Part shown: piece by piece, positions 53,245-64,000 of the stretch
How the letters are laid out: each line of letters begins with the position of its first letter
How positions within the stretch are numbered: position 1 is the first letter of the stretch
Source: Tubiluchus corallicola
Lineage: Eukaryota > Priapulida > Priapulimorpha > Priapulimorphida > Tubiluchidae
DNA: 64,000 bases
Direction of reading: 5' to 3'
NCBI GenBank assembly: GCA_030141605.1
Contig: JAQGDQ010000264.1
Coordinates: forward strand, 221,001 to 285,000
Program-made: the position numbers and the translations under genes
Notes under the pieces: generated by a model
Seen by the model: only the letters and a program-made list of their open reading frames with translations
Told to the model about the DNA's origin: nothing
The model's database searches: none

Positions 53245-53955
53245 CAATAAGTCTTCACTTAGCAACGCTAATGCATTCCAGCGAAAAGCGACGTTAAGCA
53301 AAACGTCGTTAAACGAAGCCAAAACTTCCATAGGAAGTAAAGTAAAAGAATTGAGATATGTTCCAGAGGCAAAACTCAATGCTGTTTAAATCATACAAAT
53401 TAAACATTTTATGGGTTTTATTCATATTTCTACTGATTAATGTTTTTCTGTTTGTTTGAAACCACCTATCCTTTTTACCAATACCTAGCTAGCAGTTTTT
53501 CTTTTTTTAATGTTGAAGCCCAAAGCAGCAGTTAAACACTGCGTAGTGAAATTCAAGTCCTGTGGCGATCTTGGAACAATTTCATCTGGATATTCCACCT
53601 AGTTCCTATAGCAACAGGTTGCAGGCAAAATTCCTTCACGACAAGTTTGCTCTCAGGTGCAAATAGATTTGGCTTGATACAAACGGTTAGCATTTAGTAA
53701 TCTGTTAGGAAGCAAAAACATGTAATAATTGCACTGTTTCACATTACTAGTGCATTTTTAGAATGGAATGTACTGTTTTAACATTTCAGATTAAGTAAAA
53801 ATATTGTTGATAAAATAAAAATTGGCTATGAGAAAAGTAAAAAAAAATGTCATTAAAATGAAATGTGAATCGTTCAGTGAAAAAATGTGTCAAATGTTCA
53901 GTGTCGTTAAAGCGAAACGTCGCTAAACGAGGAGTCGTTAAGCGAGGACTTGCTG
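53245..53955. mobile_element. TA-flanked MITE, Tc1/mariner or pogo type
   Basis: The 711-bp element has inverted ends (left caataagtcttcacttagc, right reversed cagcaagtcctcgcttaac) and is flanked by TA on both sides. The interior near each end is packed with cgttaa.cga / gcgaaacgtcg motifs. The short minus-strand frame inside (53974-53786) is not a transposase. Confidence 0.8.
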
Positions 53956-54094
53956 TACTTGAAATGCTTGACAAAATTAGTCCTTATTAACTTTATAACT
54001 CCCAAATATCTACATACTTGAGCAATTGCTCACTGCTCACTGGTAAAACTTATCTACGTAGAAACTCTACAAATCGTCATACGTTATTTTGTGC
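53956..54094 (+). repeat. Direct repeat right of MITE 53245-53955
   Basis: Second copy of 53094-53230. It begins with the TA that forms the right target site of the MITE, so the element sits at the junction of a diverged tandem duplication. Confidence 0.88.
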
Positions 54095-54361
54095 ATAATA
54101 GTAATGTATGATTGATATACCAATTGCATATAATATGTAATAGGTAACTTATCTTGTATCTGGAAGTCATGTGACAATCATATCAATTTACAGGAGAAAA
54201 CTAAAATGGGAAAAACTTTTTGATTGACACTTACATTCACTAATAACTACAGTTTATAAAAACGTGAGATCAAGGTCATAATTACCAGGTATCTACAGTC
54301 ATGAAATCTACAGCTATTGATAAATATTATGTATATATTAAGTTCCTGTGCACAAGCCATT

Positions 54362-57300
54362 TTATCTCTTCGCCTTGACAATGTAACCTTTTGTTTTAAT
54401 TATGCCGCGTTGTCGAATCATCACAGAATAACGCACGACCCAGGATGCTTCCCAGTTTTTCCCAGCTTCCTCTCCGCAACGGGAGCTAACTATTCTCTGG
54501 AAATCATCAGACTTTAGAAACACTGAAACAAACAGATTTCAAAGAAACAATAATGCAGGTAAACAAACATCTTATAAAATTGATTTTTGATTTAACACTC
54601 AATAAACCTTCAAGGCCATAACGTGGCATTTTATTCAAACTGACTTAATTAAATGTAACCTTTTCACTTTTGTGCAACTTGTATTGTAACTGGCATAACA
54701 GAATATTTTGAGAATGCAACTTTGGCTATATGTACCATCAGTCTTACTGTCAAAACTGTAATTGCCACCACCATAGCCGTTGATACCCCCAGCTGCACCA
54801 TCACAAGTACCACCACTTTTGTCAACACTAGCTTCAACGCGTAATTTAAAAAGTAGTTTTGTTTTGTGTGGTAGTGATCTTGCAAATTATAGGATAGAAA
54901 ACTGACTACACTGTTTGAAGTGTACGTTCAGTGATAACTAATCTTTTCTGTCCACGTTTTTGACATTAGGTATTTTGTGGCCCATATATTAACTTGTTGG
55001 CCAACAGAGGACAGCACCGTCGTTTATTTTCAGTAGACTAATTCAAAAAGTGTGCCTAGCATGCACCGGTATCACTACTATTGAAGATGTGTCAGTTAAT
55101 TTGCAAGTTAAGTGTGACAGTAGTCTCGTCACATAGGCCAGTAAAATAGCATTTTCAAATCAAGAAATGTCAAGGGAAGTGTATACCTAAGAAGTACCAC
55201 ACTGTTAGATATAAATCATAAATTAACATAAAAGTACTGTAGTACCTTTGTGATCATTGTGTGAAAGCAGTTGAATGTCATTGTTCTTGGCAAATTCTAC
55301 GAGGTCTTCAGGCATCGTGCAACATAAAGCCAAGTTCCAATGATCTGTGTTGGGCTTCACCTAAATTGAAAAGACTGAATCAATTCAGGTCCAAATTCGT
55401 GAGCATGGTCATGTTTACACCCGCTCACCTGACCATGCCTGGTTTACTCATGTCAAAAACAGTACTGATTGTTACGCTAACATGCGATTGACCAATGCAC
55501 ATAGTGCTAATGATTAATTATTATCACTTGAATATAACGTGGTTCAGTGTGGTTTATTCATGTGTGACTGGGATTTTTCCCTAAATTCACATTTTATCTA
55601 CTATTTGGGCTCTTAGACAATCACAGCTTTTTAACCAAACAGTTGTCTGAGACACTACCTCAGATGTCTACCCTGCAAGTTTCATGACTTTAGCTACTAT
55701 AGTTTGAGAGTCATTCAATGTTGTGACTCAAACTGACCGAAGTGGTATTTACTCTCTAGTAGAGCCTTTGATCGAGTCATCACTCACCATGCCATACTGT
55801 TGTCTATACCCCTATCCTAGTGTTTACCCTCCAAGTTTTAATAACCTAGTGGTTCAGCCATTTGCATTTGAAAGTTAACATGAATTAAAACTGGATTCCC
55901 AAAACATAAAGATGAAAATAAAGGAAAAATCAGCAATATGGGTTGCCTTAAAATTCACTGCTCAGGAATTAAAAACTGTTCAGGAATGTACTGTGCAATT
56001 ACGCATTTATTATGATATCAAATGAAATAAGTTTAGTAACATCTTAAGCATTTTAAATAGAATAGCAAATAAAAGAAATAAAATGTCAAAACTAAGAAAA
56101 TTTATATATAGTCAATAGAATGACAAAACCAAATAATCAGTTTTACACTTTTTTCTTTTTCGCAAAACATTTTGCAAACCTGCATTTAAGATACACTTTT
56201 CACGCACCTACCTTTGCCCAATTAAATAATTCTTCAAGCTTCTTCTTGTCTAAATCACTAACGCCTAATGAAAGTACTTTGTCACTGGCCACAAGTTCTT
56301 CCAGAACCAACCAAAATGGTTTAATTTGCTCCAATGGAATCTCTTCTTCTAAAAATTCCTCTTGAGGAAATGCAATGATTAGAGAGTCTATAGAGTTGGC
56401 TCCAAGATCACACAGTGCTAAAAAGAAAACCAATCACAATTATTGAAAGTGCAAGAAAAGTGTGAAAAGAGGAAGCCATATTTTCTTATTTTTTCATCAA
56501 CTTTTTTATCAGCAAAGATAATTTCTGAGCATCTGTCATCCGACAAGTAATTTTTATCGAACAAATAAAAATAATCCATTAAATCTAACAAAAAAAAATA
56601 ACAAATAAAAAGCCCTGCTTTTTGATTGCCCACAACACATTTACCTTCGTGTATAAGAGAATAGTGCTTGAGGCTTTTCTGTGCAGTATTTTTTATTTGT
56701 ATTATATACATTGTAGGCCCTTTCACTAGATATTGTATATGTAACCTGTAAATGTGTATGGTGAAATAAATGACTTAATGACTTAAAAAAAAAATTGTCA
56801 AATAAAAGGTCTGAAATTGCACAAAAGCTGCAGCTGGGCAACGTGTTAAATAAAAAAGAAACTGATGAACTGGGTCATTTAATCTGCATAAACCTTTCAC
56901 ATTTCATTTTTGCTAAGCGCACGCGCAGTTACCATAGGTCAAAGGTTAGCTGAACCCAGCGCCTCTTACTTAACTACAATGGTCACGTGACCTTATGTAG
57001 GAGAAAACGGGTGAAACGTGTGAATATTTTTATTACACGCTACATACTTTTAAACTAACATGTTATTCTTATCCTTACTTGTTATACTAGCAAATAGTAG
57101 CAGCAATCCATGAAAAATGAAATAAATGAAGCAAAAATTAATGCCAAGAAATGTTATTAGTACAACTGCATGGGGCTCGAGGTGTCAAGTGTAAACAAAT
57201 GCATTGTTTGGTTCAAATAATGCTGCTAAGTTCACTTAACCTGGGACCTTTTCACGATCATCATCAATTGTTGGAACTGTGAAAATGCTTATTGTCAAAT

Positions 57301-59475
57301 GACTGCACAAAAAGGTCTGAAATTGCAGAAAAGTTGCAGCCAGGCAACATGACATAAAATGAAACTAATGTGCTGGGTCAGTTAATCAGAATTAACTAAA
57401 AAAAAAACAATGTTGAAGTCAACTCTTTAAGTAGCTGAATCCAAGTCAAATTCTTGAAGTTCAAGTTCAAGTAATTTATAATTAACAGCAACATCCAAAG
57501 CTACATATTATTATTACTTACTTCTTGCCACACCTTCTCTCAGTGCTTTACTATCCCATTCATGTAGAAACAACTTGACTGCAAAAAACAGATTAATACA
57601 TCAATATTTCACTCAGTAGGAGTCAACATTTTAGTGTCTTAAGTATTTCTTAATTTGCTAAAGAATAAGAAGCTCAGTAATTATTCTTTTTCATAACTGC
57701 AGACCCAAATCAGCAAGTTTGGATAACGGCTAATAAAGTTTGAAATTTGGCTACATACTTCAATTATACAGTAGTCGCCGCTTAATAGACTCACTTTGGG
57801 ACCGACGTGTTTTGACTATTAACCGATGGGTGTAGTATTACAGGTATAGAAGTGTGAGTCATCAGCTTAATATGCACTGCAAAGGTTTTTAATGAATTTT
57901 ATAAATGAAGTAATGCCTAAATTTCTATGTGCAGTTAAAAATTAGAAAAAAATTTAAAATATTAATTTATATAAGTGAATTAGCAATAAACAGAAGGTAT
58001 ACTTTTCTAAATCACAGACTTTTCTAAGTCTGTTTATTTGCAAAAATTCCTTCAAAGTCGGCTGCTTCATTTTCTCGCGAAGAAGTCGGCCAGCAATGAA
58101 AATCTGTTGTGCTTGACTAAAACAGTTCTGAATCTGAATAGCTTCCAGAAATTCTTTGGGTGACGAGGTTAATTGCAGTGGACGAGGGGGTAACAGATTC
58201 AAAGCAAGACCGCTACGCTAGCCTATTAGCACATAATAAACGTACGTGCTTACAAACAAAACGGTACTTAACATGATTGTTTCTACATATATAATGCACA
58301 AAAGGGAAGTAAAAAGATGACATAAAAGTAGGAAAGGTTCTTTGGGTACATACAAATATGTTATTTTAAGTAGGTGAAGGAAAAATATTGAGTCAATTAG
58401 GCAAAGTTATTTTAGTCAATTACTGATAGTTTTTATGTATATTTGAATAGAAGTGGCCAGTTCCAGGCATTTTTGAGTCAATTAAGCGGCTGAGTCTATT
58501 AACCGTGAGTCTATTAAGCGGCGACTACTGTATAACAGAACTTTTCAATATAACTATTTCAAAATGAGTGACGTGACAATTATTATACAAATTTATTAAT
58601 ACTTGAGTCACAATGGACCCTATTAACTATTTTATTTTTTGCGCAGGATGACTAATTACCTTAATACAGTCTAGTACCAAAACAAACTACACCATTCCGA
58701 TGATGCAACACAACAAGTTTACTTAATTACTAGACTGTTCAGAATTCTGTACACAAAAACAGCTAAAATCTGAGATAACTTTATTTAATAATTCCCCTAA
58801 CACTAGGTTTCTCTTAAATCATCACACAATCAATATACGAAAACTTTGCAGGAGAAAACACCACTTACCAGAGAGCTTTAAGTGATCTCGTTCTGAATCT
58901 TGTATCTTCTGTATATATTTTCTATTACACACTTCCACAAGGTCTTCTGTCTAAAAGCAACACCAACATACATAAAATACCAAAAAATTATTCTGATCAA
59001 AAACAAACGAAGGCTGTGCACTGATGTATTACTGTCACTGCCTAAGCACAGCAGGCTAGCACTGTCGAATCCTGGTAATGTGATTTTCAAGGGAGCAAAA
59101 TATTTTTTGTAAGCGTGTTTTGTACTACTCACCACGTACATTTTTATTGTACTACAAGTCATATGCTACATCTAATGTAAAATAGCAGTAATGAACTGGT
59201 CAGTAGTCTCTACATCAGTCTTCTTTTCAAATAAACACAATTATTTAGCCCACCATTCACCAGAGCTACTTTCATTGTCTGTACTGGCAGCTAGGCTGTA
59301 TTGAGTTGAGATAAGCTGGCCAATGTTATCAGCTACATTGCTGCACAACTAGCGCTTATTATAAACTAAAGTACACTAACGGCTAGTGCTACACGAGAGA
59401 AAAATTTATAAATTTTAGAAATAACATTGGAGATTTCGGGGCAGTTTAACACCAGAGAGTGAAACAGAAAAACGA

Positions 59476-59523
<48 letters not shown>

Positions 59524-59538
59524 AGGGAGGGAGAGGGA

Positions 59539-59603
<65 letters not shown>

Positions 59604-61502
59604 AGGCAATTACAATTAACTCCCATCACTTATCTTTTATTTATTTTATCTATTTTATATCTAATTTATTAGAACAATTTTATTATAATTATAAGGCATT
59701 ATAATGTCCAGTTTGCTATCATTATAAACATTTCAGAAGTTGTTAGTCAATGATCATCAGATCATTGAAAATCGTATTGTGTTTGTTTGTTAAAATTATA
59801 CTGGCCTGACTTTGGGAAAACATCGTACAAGACGGTGTTTAGGAACAACGAGCTTCATGGTAACCTTAAGCGATTACAAAGTTTATTATAAGCTTATATA
59901 TTATCAGGGACAAATGAAAATCATCGTACTACTGAGAGTTTAATTATAAGGTAAATCATACTACCGGGATTTGACTATAATATGACAGCTACAAAATTAG
60001 CTTTTAAATGAGTATCAAAAAATGCAGCCTCAAATTACTTACACCGGTTACATGGCTCAATTACAGTGAAACTAAATGTAATAATGATGTGTAAATGTAT
60101 AATGCGAGTCTGATACGTGCATACCCACATTCAATAAAAAACAATTTAAAATGACACTAGTCTAGCAAGAATTCAACAAAAGTGAAAACTACAAGTGTAG
60201 ATCACAGAAATCCATCGGCTTCATCGGAAGTGTGACTCAACAGAGTCATAAATATTACACGTAACTGTCGACTTACGTCTAGTCAGTTCTGGCTGACTGG
60301 TCGTAACACGACTTGGACGCATGTCAGACCTGTATTTTCAAGTGGTGTATGCTTACACGTAAGATGTTCTGTGTGCATTCGCACTACGACGACGCCTACA
60401 GATGAATTTATTGAAACAGATAGCGATTTAAAATTAATTTGCATAAAAAAAAGGAGGGAATATGAGTTATAATTAGCTTTGTACAATTAATTAATTAAGT
60501 TGTGGTCGGTCGTAAAGTCGAACAGTCGTAAGATGCATAGGCTATGAGTTGAGAATCACCTGTATATTTAAAGTGTTTTAGGTCAAATGTTCTTAGTCAA
60601 TGAGCCTCAACAATTGCTTTAACCTAAAGCCAATTGGTCCCTCAACAAGATTCATCATTTCTAAGCTAATTTCTACCACATCAATAATCTCTTCATCAAA
60701 CGTATGCTTGAAATGTCTACAGGGGAGTTTAGACCAGCGTTGGAACATCTACGTTTTTATCTAGTTAAATAAATAAAAGCAACAGTGAATAAATTATTAA
60801 AAAAACTCTGTTAACTCCTTTATTTTACAATGTAATTAGCTCCGCATTTAAAATTCTGACCAAAAATGTGTTTACTGTATTTTAGCCCAATTTTATGGCA
60901 TCTCATGTTTTCTCCAAAACAATTTCGTAAAGGCAAGGCAATGTTTTCTTGCAAAAATATTTGTTCCAATGTTGAACTGGAATTAAAAAGTTTATAATAA
61001 AACAGTTGAAACTTTTTACATTTATTTGCTACTCACTCTTATTAAATATTTACAATACAATGTCTAAGTGGTTACATGACAACACTAACACTATTTTATT
61101 TGCTCAGTTTATCTTATGCTTTTTTGCAAAAAGGTTTCTGACTAAACCAAAATCCCAAGCCATTCGACATGGAAAATACCGGTACATATTAAGATAATCT
61201 GAAAATTCAGACAATCCCGGAAAAAAAAAAGATATTTGGCAAGTCCAACAAGTTGAGAAATTACTAATGACTTATTATTACAGAGAAACCACTAGGCCAA
61301 GTCAGTGTGATTTGGCCTAAAAAACAAAAAGTGACTGAGTTTCATAATGTATAACTGCCTGGAAATATTATAGTCTGAAGTCTACTACTATGTAAAAACC
61401 GTAAAAAATAATTTACCTGCAAATCCAGTGTTCTTGTACACTGTTCATGGGTATCATCCACAAAGCTGTCCAACCAAGTGTCCAGTGTGGCAGCAATGCT
61501 CT
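54362..61502 (-). CDS. GCLM: Glutamate-cysteine ligase modifier subunit, N-terminus missing
   Basis: Six minus-strand exons with matching phases: 61502-61417, 58950-58869, 57578-57522, 56417-56212, 55360-55246 and 54522-54362 (TAA). They encode 234 residues plus a split first codon; vertebrate GCLM has about 274, so some 40 N-terminal residues are absent. Family blocks occur in order: ANSIDSLIIAFP, LGVSDLDKKKLEELFNWAKV, NLALCCTMPEDLVEFAK, DIQLLSHND and RYSVMIRQRGIIKTKGYI near the C-terminus. The protein has an aldo-keto-reductase-like fold and binds the catalytic subunit in the cytosol, raising its glutamate affinity and easing glutathione feedback in the first step of glutathione synthesis. 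I found no stop or frameshift in the exons. The first exon(s) should lie upstream, beyond the minisatellites and the right edge. Introns are about 0.7 to 2.5 kb and hold several transposons. Confidence 0.95.
56640..56794 (+). mobile_element. Possible 3' tail of a non-LTR retrotransposon
   Basis: The text running to ggtgaaataaatgacttaatgactt and then a run of A (56784-56794) looks like the 3' end of a LINE or LINE-tailed SINE. The 5' boundary is not definable. It lies in the GCLM intron between the third and fourth exons of this partial model. Confidence 0.3.
56804..56890 (+). repeat. Direct repeat in GCLM intron, copy 1
   Basis: The block aaaaggtctgaaattgca, then gctgggcaac, gaaact.atg and ctgggtcattta recurs with about one change in six at 57309-57390. 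Confidence 0.85.
57309..57390 (+). repeat. Direct repeat in GCLM intron, copy 2
   Basis: Second copy of 56804-56890, about 500 bp away in the same intron and orientation. Its right edge lies close to the exon at 57522-57578. Confidence 0.85.
57769..58530. mobile_element. 762-bp Tigger/pogo-like element with 26-bp perfect inverted ends
   Basis: The left end, cagtagtcgccgcttaatag plus six more bases, is repeated exactly in inverse at the right end, and TA flanks both sides. Variants of the motif (cttaatagactca) are reiterated inside each end. A minus-strand frame at 58202-57954 reads SSPKEFLEAIQIQNCF, later REKMKQPTLKEFL. The order, an acidic helix then (K/Q)QPTLKEF, resembles the C-terminal tail of CENP-B/Tigger transposases, so this may be an internally deleted copy. 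It lies in the GCLM intron between exons 57522-57578 and 58869-58950. Confidence 0.85.
59480..59601. repeat. (GA)n microsatellite
   Basis: About 120 bp of GA dinucleotides with a short GGGA-rich interruption near 59517-59546. It lies in the GCLM intron between 58950 and 61417. Long E/R or S/L frames over it are artefacts. Confidence 0.97.
60262..60562. mobile_element. Probable decayed MITE
   Basis: The right end reads gtcgtaagatgcataggc, then gagttgagaatcacctg followed by TA, a form typical of TA-target inverted ends. The left side has only the subterminal echo gtcgacttacg, so the left terminus is lost or strongly diverged. It lies in a GCLM intron. Confidence 0.35.
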
Positions 61503-61860
61503 CTAAAAGCTAATCAAATTACTTGTTAACTATTAAGCCAGTTTTAAATTTGTCTACCATTCGACATGGAAAATCGACACAGGTCTATCAATGCTGTTTC
61601 ACATTAGATGACTAATGTTAGATAGCATAAACAGACCTCAGCTTAACCTTGCAAAGAGCCCTTATATAAGCCAAATAAATAAGTATGGATAAAATTTTCA
61701 CTTCACACTTACAGAAAAAATTACAAGTGACTTCAGCTTCTTACTAACTTACTTTTTGGGATTTTTGCTTAACTATAAGTGAATATATTGGGCAACCGCA
61801 CTTTCAACCAACAGCAATACATCTAATAAATGTTAATACTTCGTTAGTTACGTATTACTC

Positions 61861-62303
61861 ACAACACTTATACTGGTAACAATTACAATAATTGTACATA
61901 AACACACAACACTTATACTGGTAATCATTACAATAATTGTACATAAACACACAACACTTATACTGGTAATCATTACAATAATTGTACATAAACACACAAC
62001 ACTTATACTGGTAATCATTACAATAATTGTACATAAACACACAACACTTATACTGGTAACAATTACAATAATTGTACATAAACACACAACACTTATACTG
62101 GTAATCATTACAATAATTGTACATAAACACACAACACTTATACTGGTAATCATTACAATAATTGTACATAAACACACAACACTTATACTGGTAATCATTA
62201 CAATAATTGTACATAAACAGACAACACTTATACTGGTAATCATTACAATAATTGTACATAAACACAAAGCACTTGTACTGGTAATCATTACAATAATTGT
62301 ACA
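61861..62303. repeat. 45-bp minisatellite, about ten copies
   Basis: Unit begins acaacacttatactggta and contains cattacaataattgtacat. Copies 1 and 5 carry gtaacaatt where the others carry gtaatcatt, which suggests that a four-unit (180-bp) block was duplicated. As 45 is a multiple of three, long frames open across it on the minus strand, but they have no start context, no splice support and no unique sequence. Confidence 0.95.
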
Positions 62304-62699
62304 AACTCGCAAAATAGAATCTTGCAAGAATCATAATCATTTGGAGGACTGTGATCAGGCTATTCCGATTGATGGTCATACCCATTTTGAGAGGCAACAG
62401 TTTCTAGTACTTTTTACCCTAGTTAATGACTTGTTATACATTCTTTGCACAATAATAGATTTCAAACTATGTGGAGCTTGTGTCACCATCTGTTGAAATT
62501 ATTGTTGAACTAACAGAAGCTTCTGCACCGTTAAGGTCACGATGCATTTATTTGTAATAACAATGATATTTCACACGTAACTATCATGTTTTGAATGAAC
62601 TTTTATACACATATTGAAGTGCAAGAAAATATAATGAAATTTCGCATAGGACTTTTTCTTTTAAGTTTTAAAAGTGAAACAATAGAGGCATGTTTATCC
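62304..62699. other. No gene recognised
   Basis: Unique spacer between two minisatellites. I looked here on the minus strand for the missing GCLM N-terminus (a conserved NWGRL-like block) and did not find it. Confidence 0.5.
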
Positions 62700-64000
62700 T
62701 CAGTCAGCTCATGCATTAGTGTTTCATGACTGCTAGACAGTTCATGCATTAGTGTTTCACGACTGCTAGAAAGCTCATGCATTGGTGTTTCATGACTGCT
62801 AGAAAGCTCATGCATCAGTGTTTCACGACTGCTAGACAGGTCATGCATTAGTGTTTCACGACTGCTAGACAGCTCATGCATTAGTGTTTCACGACTGCTA
62901 GACAGCTCATGCATTAGTGTTTCACGACTGCTAGACAGCTCATGCATTAGTGTTTCACGACTGCTAGACAGCTCATGCATTAGTGTTTCACGACTGTTAG
63001 AAAGCTCATGCATTAGCGTTTCACGACTGTTAGAAAGCTCATGCATTAGTGTTTCACGACTCCTAGACAGCTCATGCATTAGTGTTTCACGACTGCTAGA
63101 CAGCTCATGCATTAGTGTTTCACGACTGCTAGACAGGTCATGCATTAGTGTTTCACGACTGCTAGACAGCTCATGCATTAGTGTTTCACGACTCCTAGAC
63201 AGCTCATGCATTAGTGTTTCACGACTGCTAGACAGCTCATGCATTAGTGTTTCACGACTGCTAGACAGGTCATGCATTAGTGTTTCACGACTGCTAGACA
63301 GCTCATGCATTAGTGTTTCACGACTGCTAGACAGCTCATGCATTAGTGTTTCACGACTGCTAGACAGCTCATGCATTAGTGTTTCACGACTGCTAGACAG
63401 CTCATGCATTGGTGTTTCACGACTGCTAGTCAGCTCATGCATTAGTGTTTCACGACTGCTAGACAGCTCATGCATTAGTGTTTCACGACTGCTAGCCAGC
63501 TCATGCATTGGTGTTTCACGACTGCTAGTCAGCTCATGCATTAGTGTTTCGCTCATGCATTGGTCTTTCACGACTGCTAGACAGCTCATGCATTAGTGTT
63601 TCACGACTGCTAGACAGCTCATGCATTAGAGTTTCACGACTGCTAGTCAGCTCATGCATTAGTGTTTCACGAATGCTAGACAGCTCATGCATTAGTGTTT
63701 CACGACTGCTAGTCAGCTCATGCATTAGTGTTTCGCTCATGCATTGGTGTTTCACGACTGCTAGCCAGCTCATGCATTGGTGTTTCACGACTGCTAGCCA
63801 GCTCATGCATTAGTGTTTCCCGACTGCTAGACAGCTCATGCATTAGTGTTTCATGACTGCTAGAAAGCTCATGCATTAGTGTTTCACGACTGCTAGACAG
63901 CTCATGCATTAGTGTTTCATGACTGCTAGACAGCTCGACAATTAGTGTTTCACGACTGCTAGTCAGCTCATGCATTAGTGCTTCACGACTGCTAGACAGC
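62700..64000. repeat. 33-bp minisatellite, about 39 copies, open at the right edge
   Basis: Unit is ctcatgcattagtgtttcac followed by gactgctagacag. Variants (gacaggtcatg, actcctagacag) recur at 132-bp spacing around 63060-63300, showing a four-unit higher-order repeat. Two truncated 19-bp units (near 63534 and 63717) break the reading frame. Without them the minus strand reads (SSSRETLMHEL)n. There are no spacers, so this is not a CRISPR array. It continues past the window. Confidence 0.96.

Noticed and set aside
56418-56726. 102-codon minus-strand frame next to a GCLM exon
   Set aside because: It crosses the intron acceptor and an apparent retrotransposon tail; the composition is that of AT-rich intron.
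59366-59704. Ser/Leu-rich and Glu/Arg-rich frames on both strands
   Set aside because: They translate a GA microsatellite.
61848-62397. Two overlapping minus-strand frames of 159 and 180 codons
   Set aside because: Both are products of the 45-bp tandem repeat (unit divisible by three); there is no unique coding sequence.
62603-63975. Long minus-strand frame with (SSSRETLMHEL)n repeats as a possible repeat protein
   Set aside because: The 33-bp unit keeps any frame open by arithmetic. Two 19-bp truncated units shift the frame, and the unique tail has no domain or splice support.
62700-64000. CRISPR-like array
   Set aside because: Units are contiguous with no spacers, and the genome is animal.

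Overview
The window is nuclear DNA of a multicellular animal, probably an invertebrate; I cannot place the phylum. The evidence is an AT-rich background (roughly one third G+C by eye), genes split into small exons by introns of about 0.4 to 2.5 kb with ordinary GT..AG borders (many GTAAGT donors), many simple repeats, minisatellites and short inverted-repeat transposons, and two recognisable gene types: a membrane-anchored zona pellucida (ZP) domain protein and the modifier subunit of glutamate-cysteine ligase (GCLM). There are no operons, and nothing bacterial, phage or viral was seen.

Layout. 1-436: remnant of a ZBED/hAT-type transposase on the minus strand, running off the left edge. 3.1-4.3 kb: a degenerate TAGG tetranucleotide array with a diverged flank duplication. 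6.26-8.49 kb (plus): an unrecognised gene with three in-phase exons. 13.26-19.60 kb (minus): a complete nine-exon gene for a 379-residue ZP-domain type I membrane protein, with a signal peptide, ZP-N and ZP-C modules, a furin-type site and one transmembrane helix; its introns hold a TTAA-bounded MITE and a tRNA-derived SINE. 19.6-54.3 kb: gene-poor DNA with repeats (hAT MITE with an 8-bp target duplication, 5S rRNA-like SINE, several dispersed repeat families, GC-rich 38-bp minisatellite) and a few unassigned coding-looking exons on the minus strand (22.7-23.3 kb and 46.6 kb). 54.36-61.50 kb (minus): six exons encoding the C-terminal 234 residues of GCLM; the first 40 or so residues are expected beyond the right edge. 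Its introns carry a 762-bp MITE with 26-bp inverted ends, a GA microsatellite and other repeats. 61.86-62.30 kb and 62.70-64.00 kb: two minisatellites (45-bp and 33-bp units), both showing higher-order four-unit periodicity.

The two recognised genes are not functionally linked: one is an extracellular-matrix or apical-surface type protein and the other supports cytosolic glutathione synthesis. Their shared strand looks incidental. I found no convincing new multi-gene system. The items most worth a second look are the ZP gene model, the unassigned phase-matched exons near 23 kb, the 5S-like SINE, and the transposon and minisatellite structures.
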